DNA of 30,485 nucleotides from JABFRZ01 sp036376275. Its GTDB lineage: Bacteria > Planctomycetota > UBA1135 > GCA-002686595. The position numbers and the translations under genes are program-made. The notes beneath the pieces are model-generated. The model saw only the letters and a program-made list of their open reading frames with translations, had not been told where the DNA came from and made no database searches. Shown one piece after another: positions 16,020 through 23,707 of this stretch (the stretch's first letter is position 1; each line of letters starts with the position of its first letter). The stretch lies in assembly GCA_036376275.1 (NCBI GenBank), contig DASVAP010000127.1, forward strand, positions 1 to 30,485, written 5' to 3'.

Positions 16020-16130
16020 GGAGTGGTTGCGGGCAGCGTTCGAGCGCCTGAGTCTCCCCCCTGAGCGCCCGAGGTCGTCCCTCACCCTGGTTGTGCCCTC
16101 CCCGGGGCGCGGGTACCCTCTGCCTTCGCC

Positions 16131-16823
16131 ATGGCCCGTGAGGAGACGGGAACGCGGAAGCAAGCGCGGTCGGCGCCGACCGTGTCCGGGCCCGAGGACT
16201 CCGCAGGGTCGACGGCCACGGAGGCCGAGGACGCCCAGCGCCAGGCCGACACGCACACGCTGCTCCTGCGCATGGCGGGGCGACCCGCGGGCGAGGTCCT
16301 GGCGCGCATCAGCGATGGCGACATGCTGCGGCTCTTCCCGCGCTGCGCGCGGCGCATCCGCGAGGCGTGCTACGTGCTCGATCCCGAGCGCGTGTACGAG
16401 CGCGCGCTGGCCGAGGTGGCGGTCTCGCTCGAGGTCGACGGCGAGCGCTGCGCGGAGGAGGCCTGGCTCAGCGCCTGCGTCGACCGTGCGGTCCAGTCGG
16501 TGCTCGAGCGCGACCAGCGCGAGGAGCACGAAGGCGTGCCGTCGCTCCAGCCCGAGAAGCACTACCCGCTCTTCATCGAGGCCTGTCAGCTCGAGCCCGG
16601 CCTCGCCCGCCTGGCCTCGGTGCGCTTCAACGCCCTCGCCCCGCGCGTGCGCCGGGGCTTCCAGAAGCTGGTCGTCGAGGGCCTGCCGCTCGCGGAGGTG
16701 CTGGCGCTGGACCTCGGACCCCCGGAGCAGCTCCAGCTCGATATCCTGCACGCCCTGCAGGCCATCGGCCTCGTCGACGAAGCGGGCGTCGAGGAGCTGC
16801 GGGTGAAAGGCGACCAACCATGA
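16131..16823 (+). CDS. Divergent sigma-70-like regulator (230 aa)
   Basis: Residues 1-40 are a charged, probably disordered tail. Residues 75-132 include helices ending AWLSACVDRAVQSVLERDQR, EE, resembling a degenerate sigma region 2. Residues 166-212 (FNALAPRVRRGFQKLVVEGL, PLAEV, then a DILHALQAIGL helix) resemble sigma region 4: a 'LP...R..F..L..EG....EV' helix pair followed by a recognition-like helix. Similarity to true ECF sigma factors is weak and core-binding residues are not obvious, so it may have another regulatory role. The stop codon overlaps the next ATG (ATGA), giving translational coupling to the TPR-like gene and the downstream secreted proteins. Regulation of that envelope operon, or of envelope genes elsewhere, is the natural guess. 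Confidence 0.6.
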   Translation: MAREETGTRKQARSAPTVSGPEDSAGSTATEAEDAQRQADTHTLLLRMAGRPAGEVLARISDGDMLRLFPRCARRIREACYVLDPERVYERALAEVAVSLEVDGERCAEEAWLSACVDRAVQSVLERDQREEHEGVPSLQPEKHYPLFIEACQLEPGLARLASVRFNALAPRVRRGFQKLVVEGLPLAEVLALDLGPPEQLQLDILHALQAIGLVDEAGVEELRVKGDQP

Positions 16824-17695
16824 GCGGCACCGCGTTCGACCCGGACGTCCTGGCGCTCCTCGACGAGATCGCGCGCTCGCCGGAGGGCCGCCTCCTGCGC
16901 ATCCCGCGCGAGCGCCTGCCGACCTACTTCGGCGACGAGCGCGAGCTGCTCACGCCGCACGGGTCGTTCCTGAGCAAGGCCGAGCGGCACCTGATCACGG
17001 CCTACCGGGAGCAGGCGGCGAGCGTCCTCTTGGACGCATGCATCATGAAGCTGAGGGAGGATCCCATGCTGTTCGCGACCCGAGTCGTGAACGAGCCGGA
17101 GATGCAGCGCAAGGCCGAGCTGCTGTCCAGTCGGCTGGCAGGCGAACCGGAGGTGACACGGACACTGGAGTTCCTCTCCAGATCCAGCGGCCTGTCGAGC
17201 ACGCAGCTCGCGGCTGCGAGCCTGCGGATCGGGCCTTCGGATCTGGGCATCAACGCGCTGGCCGTGAGCTACCAGGACGAGGGCTTGCTCGGTTCCTCGT
17301 CCAGGTTGCTCGCGCGGTTCTTCCAGCGTGGCGCGTCGAATCCACAGCGCGCGCAGGGAATCGCGAACATGGGCAGGCTCCACGTGCTGCGGGGAGAGTT
17401 CCTCCCCGCTTGGGACTTCGCCTGCAAGGCTTACGAGCTGGACAGCAGCTCGAGGTTCGCAGCCTGGAGCCTCACGGCCGCTCTCCAGGGAGGTCTGGAG
17501 CCTCAGGCCGTGCGGAGTGCGCAGCTCCTGGACGAGTGCGAGGCGGCAACGGACTTCGACGAACTCCGGCTCGGAATCGTGGCGGGAAGGAGGTCCGGGG
17601 CCTGGTTGCCGACACCGGCGAGCCGTCGTTTGATTCCCAGGATCCGCGATACCGTGGCATCAAGGAGTGGAGCCATCTGTGACGCGTTCTCTTGA
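16820..17695 (+). CDS. TPR-like partner protein of the sigma-like regulator (291 aa)
   Basis: I do not recognise a named family. ATG 16820 overlaps the previous stop by four bases (ATGA). The N-terminal ~80 residues (DPDVLALLDEIARSPEGRLL, RIPRERLPTYF, LSKAERHLITAYREQAASVL) are charged and helical. Residues about 165-230 contain a TPR-like helical hairpin: PQRAQGIANMGRLHVLRGEF followed by PAWDFACKAYELDSSSRFAA. TPR repeats mediate protein contacts, so it could bind the sigma-like protein and control it; this is inference from coupling. From about 17000 onward third codon positions are less G/C-biased than in neighbouring genes, which may mark a different history. The 3' end overlaps the 57-residue peptide gene by 17 bp. 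Confidence 0.65.
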   Translation: MSGTAFDPDVLALLDEIARSPEGRLLRIPRERLPTYFGDERELLTPHGSFLSKAERHLITAYREQAASVLLDACIMKLREDPMLFATRVVNEPEMQRKAELLSSRLAGEPEVTRTLEFLSRSSGLSSTQLAAASLRIGPSDLGINALAVSYQDEGLLGSSSRLLARFFQRGASNPQRAQGIANMGRLHVLRGEFLPAWDFACKAYELDSSSRFAAWSLTAALQGGLEPQAVRSAQLLDECEAATDFDELRLGIVAGRRSGAWLPTPASRRLIPRIRDTVASRSGAICDAFS

Positions 17696-17852
17696 TACGA
17701 GGCGGACCGGAGCGTGGTGCGCGGTGCTCGTCGCCGTGGTGCTCTGCGCTGGCGTTGCTCTGACAGCCCAGCAGGGCGGAGGCGTCGCGGGTCACAAGCG
17801 GCCCGAGAAGCCCGCAATCGATCCAAACCTGCCCTCCGTCGTGGTCTGGTGA
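17679..17852 (+). CDS. Small peptide with signal sequence (57 aa; ~27 aa if cleaved)
   Basis: GTG 17679 is preferred over GTG 17667 because AAGGAG at 17662-17667 lies 11 bases before it and overlaps the earlier GTG. The product has a basic N-region (TRSLDTRRTG), a hydrophobic core (WCAVLVAVVLCAGVA) and a possible signal-peptidase site after LTA (residue 30). That would leave a 27-residue peptide beginning QQGGGVAG, basic in the middle (HKRPEK) and ending PNLPSVVVW. Alternatively it stays anchored with a short outside tail. It overlaps the TPR-like gene by 17 bp and ends 7 bp before the 1050-residue protein, so it is embedded in the operon. No family was recognised. It could be a secreted signal, a subunit of the anchored protein, or a leader. 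Confidence 0.55.
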   Translation: MTRSLDTRRTGAWCAVLVAVVLCAGVALTAQQGGGVAGHKRPEKPAIDPNLPSVVVW

Positions 17853-17859
17853 GGTCACG

Positions 17860-20800
17860 GTGCGCGCTGGGGTTTGGCTCGTCGCGGCTCTGACCTCGAT
17901 CGCGCTCCTCGGAGTCCTGCTCCTCGTCCGGCGAGGGCGGCCGGCACAGGAGACCGTACGGGTCGACCCGGACCTGGCGCAGGGCACACCTCCCGCTCCG
18001 CCCGACCCGAGCGTCGTCCAGTCCAGCTCGGAGCGTGAGCCGGTCCGCAACGAGCGCAAGGAGCTGCACGGCCGGGTCCGCTCGACCTCGGGGGATCCCA
18101 TCGAAGGCGCGCTGGTGACCGTCGTGCATCCTTCCGCCCTGGATGCCAGCAGCGAGCCCGTATGGCGAACGACCGACTGGGGTCCGGTCGATCGAGGCCA
18201 GGCATCGACACGGACCGGACACGAGGGACTCTTCGTCCTGGAGCCCGCTCCTCCGCCCGGTTCCCAGGCGGTCGTCGTCTGGGCTTCGCACCCGGACCAC
18301 GTCGCCGGTCACCTGATCCTTCCCCGGGAGCCCGGCGCGTGGCCCGTCACGGCCGAGATCGCGCTCGAGCCGGGACGGCCGATGCGTGTCTCGGTGATCG
18401 ACTCCCTGGGGCGACCCGTTCCTGGAGCGACGGTCGAGCACTTCGGCCTCGCGGCCGCGCTACCGGACAATGGTGAGTCCGGGATCGGTCCCGAGCGCGC
18501 CCAGCGATTCTTCCACCGGTCCTACACGACGCAGGACGACGGCACGACTCGGGTCGCGGCCTTCGGAGGCGAGCAGGTGCTCCTGGCGGAGCGCGGCAGC
18601 GAGTCGACGAGTCCGTGGAGGGGCTCCTGGCAAGCCGAGGTCGTCCTCGAGCTTCGCCCTTCCTTCGAGATCGGCGGCAGCGTGACCATGCCCGACGTCC
18701 CCGACGATCCCGAGCGGGAGCGCCGGCTGGTGATCGCCGCGCAGACGCGCAACCTCTGGCGGGAGCTCGTCACGATCCGCGACGTGAAGAGCGGGAGCTG
18801 GGGGCCGGTGACCGTCCCGTGCGTCGACGCGCAGCGCTATCGCGTGAGGCTGGAGGGTCCGCCAGTCGTTCCCGTCGAGGTGGAGTTCGCGCCGCCCGCC
18901 CCCGGTTCGAGCCTGAGGAAGGATCTCGTCGCCGAGATCGGCGACGAGCTGTGGTTCAAGGTCATGGACATGCAGGGCCAGGTGATCCCCACCGCGCAGG
19001 TCAGGGCCTTCTGGGCCGACCCGCAGCAGCCCCAGGTCCTGCGCTTTGCCGAGGCGAGCCGGACCAAGGAGGATCAGATCGGGATCGTGAGCGTGCCGCG
19101 CGGCTCGTTCACCTACGAGGCCTGGGCGCCCGGCTACGCCTGGGTCCGATACGGTCCGCACGAGACCTCGATCTGCGCGACGGCGCACCTGCGGACCGAG
19201 CTCGAGAGGGCCGGCGTCCTGCGCGGCAAGGTGCGGCACCAAGGGCAGCCGGTGCAGGACTTCGAGATCCTCGTCTGGCAGCCGGCTGGAGATCGCCGCC
19301 CGAGAGCGCAGACCTTCCTCGATCGCGCCGACGGGGCCTTCGAGATCGACTCGATGCCCGCCGGGGAGTTCTGGGTGACGGCGAGCTCCCAACGCACTCC
19401 CGGCTGCGAGCCGGTTGTCGTGACGAGCACTCCTGGAGGCGTCACCGAGATCACCCTCGAGCTCGTCGACGGGTTGCGTGGACGAGGGCGTGTCGTCGAC
19501 CAGGACACGCAGCTCCCGCTTCCCCAGGCGTCCGTGCAGCTCTTCGTGAAGGGGGATGTGTCGCCCGCGGCGCGCTGGGGACTCCCGATCCCGGTCGAGC
19601 CGGACGGGACCTTCGACGTCGGCGGGTACATGCCCGGACAGAACTTCATCCGGGCCCTGGCCGAGGGGTACTCGAGCCGGGTCGTCACGTACACGGTCGA
19701 GCCGGACGGGATCGTCGAGTGGGGCGACATCGCCCTGGGCCGCTCCCAGGCCTTCACGATCCGCGTCGAGCCGCCGGAGCGCGGCGCTGGCGCCAGCGTG
19801 GCCACCGTGGGGCAGACCGAGCTTCCCCCGCAGCCGTTCTCGGCCGACGGCGTGGCCGTGTACCCGGCCGTGAACGGGGGCAACTATGGCGTGAACATCA
19901 CCGAGGAGGACGGGACCCGGACCTTCGTGGAGCTCGACCTCGTGCCGGGCGAGGACTGGACCCTGCGCACGCGCCTGGGCGGCCCGAACCGCCTCTCGGT
20001 GCGGGCGGTGGAGGACGGCCGCAGCGCGATGGCACGCGTCGACATGGTGGACGTGATCTACGTCGCCTCCTCGGGATTGCGGACCTGGCGATTGAAGGCG
20101 CCCTCCGGCAACGACAGCGTGGAGTTCGAGGGGATCGACGCCACGTCCTTCCTCGTGATGGTCGGTTGCACGGACGGAACGACCACCACCGTCTCGGGGA
20201 CCTTCGACGGCACGCACACCACGATCGACGTGCCGCTGCGCGGCCTCCCATTCCAGATCCGCGTGGTCGATCCGGACGGCGAGCCGATTCCTGACGTCCG
20301 CATCGTCCTGACCGATCCGGATCAGCCGGCCCTCTACCTCCTCGGAGGCACGGACGCCGACGGAGAGTGCACGCTACAGGGCGTCCCCGAGAAGCGCGTG
20401 ACGATCCACCTCATGCACGGCACGCATGGCAGCCGCCTGGGCGTCCCCGTCGAGGCCGTCGAGCGCTCGGTCGAGCTGATCCTGGACGCGCCCGCGCGAC
20501 TCGAGCTCGCCTTCCAGGACGGCGCAGTGGTTCTCGCCGGCGTCAAGTGCAACCTGAACCGCTTCGTCTCGTCGGACTCCTTCTCGGACGGACAGGGTCG
20601 CCTGACGTTCACGGACCTCGCGCCCGGCGGCTATCCGCTGCGCGCCACGCGCCCCGATTGCTGGCCGGCCGAGTTCGTGGGCACCGCGTCGGTCGAAGGC
20701 ACGCTCCAGACGATCCAGATACGCCGCCTGGGCGACCTCGAGCTCCACGTCACGACGGCGGAGGGGGTGCCGATGCGTGGGCTCCCGATCCAGCTCCATT

Positions 20801-21012
20801 GCCAGGATCTGGATGCGGACGTGCGCGAGTGGATGGAGGCCGGGCGCGTGCCCGCCGTCGAGCTCGTGACCGACGAGGACGGCCTGCTGCGCATCGCGAG
20901 ACTGCCCCGCGGGTCCTACCGCTGGCGCGCAGAGGGGCCCAGCGGCCTGAGCGAGGGAGTGCTCGAGGTCATGGCCGCCCATGGGGTTCCGGTGCGGATC
21001 GCTCTTCCCTGA
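17860..21012 (+). CDS. Giant membrane-anchored protein with many carboxypeptidase-regulatory/CnaB-like domains (1050 aa)
   Basis: The GTG at 17860 begins seven bases after the stop of the peptide gene, with GAGG shortly before it. The first helix (VWLVAALTSIALLGVLLLVR) is a signal anchor followed by a Pro/Glu-rich linker (about 27-66). Repeated beta-sandwich units then run to the end. Clear starts include ELHGRVRSTSGDPIEGALVT near 68, VLRGKVRHQGQPVQDFEILV near 452, GLRGRGRVVDQDTQLPLPQA near 540 and PFQIRVVDPDGEPIPDVRIV near 797; turns such as DADGECTLQGVP and DGQGRLTFTDLAPGGYPL mark unit ends. These are carboxypeptidase-regulatory/CnaB-type folds, normally structural or adhesive. No enzyme or cell-wall sorting motif was seen. 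Architecture is the same as in the 849-residue protein at 2018. Third-position bias is weaker in the first ~200 codons. Confidence 0.85.
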   Translation: MRAGVWLVAALTSIALLGVLLLVRRGRPAQETVRVDPDLAQGTPPAPPDPSVVQSSSEREPVRNERKELHGRVRSTSGDPIEGALVTVVHPSALDASSEPVWRTTDWGPVDRGQASTRTGHEGLFVLEPAPPPGSQAVVVWASHPDHVAGHLILPREPGAWPVTAEIALEPGRPMRVSVIDSLGRPVPGATVEHFGLAAALPDNGESGIGPERAQRFFHRSYTTQDDGTTRVAAFGGEQVLLAERGSESTSPWRGSWQAEVVLELRPSFEIGGSVTMPDVPDDPERERRLVIAAQTRNLWRELVTIRDVKSGSWGPVTVPCVDAQRYRVRLEGPPVVPVEVEFAPPAPGSSLRKDLVAEIGDELWFKVMDMQGQVIPTAQVRAFWADPQQPQVLRFAEASRTKEDQIGIVSVPRGSFTYEAWAPGYAWVRYGPHETSICATAHLRTELERAGVLRGKVRHQGQPVQDFEILVWQPAGDRRPRAQTFLDRADGAFEIDSMPAGEFWVTASSQRTPGCEPVVVTSTPGGVTEITLELVDGLRGRGRVVDQDTQLPLPQASVQLFVKGDVSPAARWGLPIPVEPDGTFDVGGYMPGQNFIRALAEGYSSRVVTYTVEPDGIVEWGDIALGRSQAFTIRVEPPERGAGASVATVGQTELPPQPFSADGVAVYPAVNGGNYGVNITEEDGTRTFVELDLVPGEDWTLRTRLGGPNRLSVRAVEDGRSAMARVDMVDVIYVASSGLRTWRLKAPSGNDSVEFEGIDATSFLVMVGCTDGTTTTVSGTFDGTHTTIDVPLRGLPFQIRVVDPDGEPIPDVRIVLTDPDQPALYLLGGTDADGECTLQGVPEKRVTIHLMHGTHGSRLGVPVEAVERSVELILDAPARLELAFQDGAVVLAGVKCNLNRFVSSDSFSDGQGRLTFTDLAPGGYPLRATRPDCWPAEFVGTASVEGTLQTIQIRRLGDLELHVTTAEGVPMRGLPIQLHCQDLDADVREWMEAGRVPAVELVTDEDGLLRIARLPRGSYRWRAEGPSGLSEGVLEVMAAHGVPVRIALP

Positions 21013-21019
21013 TGTCCGG

Positions 21020-21072
21020 CGAATCCCCGGATTCGGCGTGCGGCCTGGTGACCTCGCGCTCCTGGAGGCGAG
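21020..21072 (+). terminator. Possible double hairpin after the giant anchored protein
   Basis: CGAATCC (21020-21026) and GGATTCG (21029-21035) are perfectly complementary. CTCGC (21053-21057) and GCGAG (21068-21072) form a second hairpin with CTCC/GGAG-type pairing inside. Both lie just after the stop at 21012. There is no T-tract, so terminator function is uncertain. Confidence 0.25.
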
Positions 21073-21106
21073 ACCTCGACCTCTTCAAACCCGAGGATTG
21101 CAACCC

Positions 21107-21346
21107 ATGTCCATCGTCTCCCCGAGGATCTCCGCCGTTCACGTCGGCTCCCCTTCCCACGCGCTGGCTCGTTCCCTGAGAGCAGTCCTTGTCTTCATGG
21201 CTTGCCTCGTTCTCCTCCCCGAGCGGACAGAGGGTCAGCGAGCCGGGGATGTGGGGCCCGGTAGACAGCCTCAGGCTGGGGGCAGCGTCGATCCTGGCAA
21301 GCGCGCGAACCGGATGGTGCCCATGGCCGTCCTCGTCCTTCCATAG
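21107..21346 (+). CDS. Short ORF with signal-peptide-like N-terminus, possibly truncated (79 aa)
   Basis: The ATG at 21107 has GAGGA nine bases upstream. The first ~43 residues look like a long signal peptide: a basic N-region, then AVLVFMACLVLLPERTEGQ. The remaining ~35 residues (RAGDVGPGRQPQAGGSVDPG and a tail) show no domain. This is what a secreted protein truncated soon after its signal would look like, or a genuine small secreted protein. The rest of the 21013-21390 interval holds only the hairpins noted above. It lies between the giant anchored protein (+) and the convergent ion-channel gene (-). Confidence 0.35.
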   Translation: MSIVSPRISAVHVGSPSHALARSLRAVLVFMACLVLLPERTEGQRAGDVGPGRQPQAGGSVDPGKRANRMVPMAVLVLP

Positions 21347-21390
21347 ATCAGGCCACCCGGAATGTTCCCTGACCTCTCGCCCGACTCCGT

Positions 21391-23313
21391 CTACTCCACC
21401 GACAGCACGACCACCTGGTCCTCGGGCGTGAGCGCGAAGGTCCGCGTCCGCTCCGGGTTCAGGTGCACGCTGCGGTCGGCGGCCAGGACGAGGCCGAGGG
21501 CCACGCGGCCCTGGGCCAGGGCGGCCGACTGCAGGGCCGGGAAGGCGAGCGGGCCGACCAGGCCCAGCTCGCCGGCGCGTACCAGGTCGATCTCGGCCCC
21601 GCCGGCGCCGAAGATCTCGTCGAAGACGAGGGCCAGCTCCGGGCGCAGGGCGACGTGCGCGAGCAGGTGCGAGACGACGCGCGGGCTGACCAGGACGGTG
21701 TCCTCGGTCTCGGCGAAGATGTGCAGGCTGTCGGGGTCGAGCAGCTCGACCAGGATCTCGGGCTCGCCGCGCGTGCGCCTGAGGAGCGCCGACAGCACCA
21801 GGTAGCCGAGCAGCGTGCGCGCGTCGGCCTCCTCGGAGCTCGCCATCTGCGCGCTGGCCAGGAACAGCACGCTGTCGAAGCCCTCGGGCGCGACGGCGGC
21901 GAGGTCGGCCTCGAAGGCGCAGTCGCCCTCGACGTGGTGGACCGTGACGCGCGCGACCGGGCCGCGGGCGCGGGCCAGGGCCTGCTCGCGCTCGGCGATC
22001 GGGAGGCGCGAGAGCACCGTCACCTCGAAGGCGTTCGCGCCCTCGTCGAGCTCGCGCACGATCGCCGGGGCCTTGTGGCTCCAGCCGAGCACCAGCAGGC
22101 GCTGCGCGCGGCCGCGCGGCGCCATGCGGCGCGGGCCCGGGGGCGCGGACGGCGGCGCGGGCGCGGGTGCGGAGGCGGGCTCGCAGCGCTCGTAGCTCGG
22201 CCCGAGCAGCACGAGCAGGTCTCCTTCCTCGAGGTGCAGCGCCTCGGCCGGATCGAGGTGCGCGCGCAGGCGCCCGTCCTCGCGGCGCAGGAGCCCGAGC
22301 ACGACCGCCTCGCCGAAGGCCGGCGTCAGCTCGGCCAGGCGCGCGCCCGCCAGGGCCGGGAAGCCGCGCACGTAGAGCGAGCTCCCCTGGCGGTGCGAGA
22401 GCAGCCCGAACAGGATGCGCGCCAGGCCCGGGTGGCGCACGCTCTGGGAGATCAGGCGGCTGAGGACGAGGTCGCTGCAGACGACCTGCGCGCCGCCGCC
22501 CAGGGCCTCGCGCGCGATCGTGGCCTTGAGCGGGTCGAAGACCTCGGCCACCAGCTCCGGCCGCGCGCCGCCCTCCGGGCCGAGCAGCCCCTGCAGCCCG
22601 AGCAGGGTCTTCACCACGCGCGTGTCCGACAGCTCGGCGCCGCCCCGCGCGAAGTCCGCGCCCGGCACGACCACCACCGCGGCGCGCGCGATGTCGAGCC
22701 GGCGCAGGTCCTCGGGCCGCAGCGAGGAGCCCGAGCGCAGGTGGATGCGGCGCTCGTCCCAGCGCCGGCCCAGGTGCTCGATCAGCTCGAGCCGGCGCTC
22801 GGCCCCGACCTCCTCGGACTGGATCACGATGCGCAGCTGGTCGGTCGCGCGACGGGCCAGGAAGCGTTGCAGCCGCCCGCGCGCCTCCAGCAGCTTGAGC
22901 ACGATCTCGAGCGTGCGGTTCGTCCAGCCGAGGACGACCACGTGGCCGCGCATCGAGATCGGCGTCAGGCCGCTCTCCAGGCCGCGGATCGTCCTCGCCA
23001 GCCACTGCGTGAGGATCGCGATCAGCGAGCCCATGAAGACGACGTAGCCCAGCACCGTGACGACCGTGGAGACCGTGCGCAGCGCCGCGCCCTCGTCGTC
23101 GCCCAGGTAGCCCGGGTCCGTCAGGCGCAGGAAGGCCCACCACACGGCCTCGCCCAGCCCCCCGAAGCGCGCGCTCACGGTCCAGGCCACCACGCCGCCG
23201 GCCAGCGCGATGGCCCCGATCAGCGCCGCCATCAGCAGGAGCTGGTGCAGCACGCCGCGCTGGATCCAGCGCTCGAGCGCGAACTTCAGGGCACGAAGGA
23301 CTCGATTGCGCAT
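21391..23313 (-). CDS. CASTOR/POLLUX-like ion channel with two RCK/TrkA-N units (640 aa)
   Basis: An N-terminal basic segment (1-20) leads to TM1 (about 22-47, LLLMAALIGAIALAGGVVAW), a pore loop (about 54-75, AVWWAFLRLTDPGYLGDDEG) and TM2 (about 80-105, VSTVVTVLGYVVFMGSLIAI). Cytoplasmic RCK-like Rossmann units begin at GHVVVLGWTNRTLEIVLKLL (123-142) and at RLLVLGWSHKAPAIVREL (about 405). Each is followed by TrkA-C-like parts; a Pro/Ala-rich linker joins them. This is the layout of plant CASTOR/POLLUX channels and bacterial relatives, rather than TrkA transporters. The selectivity filter is not the K+ signature TVGYG but TDPGYLGDD, so ion preference is open. The Rossmann glycines are atypical. 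Start ATG 23313. No partner gene is needed for this class, and the neighbours do not suggest a role. Confidence 0.85.
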   Translation of the reverse strand: MRNRVLRALKFALERWIQRGVLHQLLLMAALIGAIALAGGVVAWTVSARFGGLGEAVWWAFLRLTDPGYLGDDEGAALRTVSTVVTVLGYVVFMGSLIAILTQWLARTIRGLESGLTPISMRGHVVVLGWTNRTLEIVLKLLEARGRLQRFLARRATDQLRIVIQSEEVGAERRLELIEHLGRRWDERRIHLRSGSSLRPEDLRRLDIARAAVVVVPGADFARGGAELSDTRVVKTLLGLQGLLGPEGGARPELVAEVFDPLKATIAREALGGGAQVVCSDLVLSRLISQSVRHPGLARILFGLLSHRQGSSLYVRGFPALAGARLAELTPAFGEAVVLGLLRREDGRLRAHLDPAEALHLEEGDLLVLLGPSYERCEPASAPAPAPPSAPPGPRRMAPRGRAQRLLVLGWSHKAPAIVRELDEGANAFEVTVLSRLPIAEREQALARARGPVARVTVHHVEGDCAFEADLAAVAPEGFDSVLFLASAQMASSEEADARTLLGYLVLSALLRRTRGEPEILVELLDPDSLHIFAETEDTVLVSPRVVSHLLAHVALRPELALVFDEIFGAGGAEIDLVRAGELGLVGPLAFPALQSAALAQGRVALGLVLAADRSVHLNPERTRTFALTPEDQVVVLSVE

Positions 23314-23401
23314 GCCGCGGCGGGCTCGGCGCGCGCCGTGCTGCGCAATCTAGCGTGCCGCGGTGCGCGCGGCGACGCGCCAGTGAGAAGGAGCGCGCCT
23401 C

Positions 23402-23650
23402 CTAGCCGTCCGGCAGCGGCGCGAAGTGCGCGGCGATGAAGTCGTCCAGCAGGCCCTGCATCGTGCCGAGGTTCCCGTCGCTCGCGAGCCACGAGAAGGT
23501 GTTCGCGCGGCGCGTCGAGCCGGCGCGGAAGACCGTCAGGGTCTGCAGCGGGACGTCCGAGAGGTGATCGGGGTGGTCACACTCCTGGAGCGCGCCGGCG
23601 GCCTCCAGGTCCTGGCGCAGCGCTACCGCCAGCGCCGGATCGAGCTGCAC
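23402..23650 (-). CDS. Small protein of unknown function (82 aa)
   Basis: The ORF begins at GTG 23650 in the same frame as, and 57 bp after, the TGA (23708-23710) of the AlgX-like gene. Its product ends LTVFRAGSTRRANTFSWLAS, then DGNLGTMQGLLDDFIAAHFA, PLPDG. The last 50 residues look like a folded domain of a kind seen at the C-terminus of small secreted proteins, but no family was recognised. No ribosome binding site lies at the usual distance, and no signal peptide is present. It may be a 3' remnant of a larger gene, a coupled small gene, or an extension reached by reading through the TGA. Its stop is 88 bp from the ion-channel start. Confidence 0.45.
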   Translation of the reverse strand: MQLDPALAVALRQDLEAAGALQECDHPDHLSDVPLQTLTVFRAGSTRRANTFSWLASDGNLGTMQGLLDDFIAAHFAPLPDG

Positions 23651-23707
23651 GAGCTGCGCCGAGCCCAGCCCGCCTCCGCCCAGGGACGATCCGAGCCGCG
23701 CCGAGCC

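Noticed and set aside
21463..23439. 658-codon plus-strand frame over the ion channel gene
   Set aside because: Gln/Arg/Asp-rich low-complexity translation antisense to a protein with clear transmembrane and RCK features.
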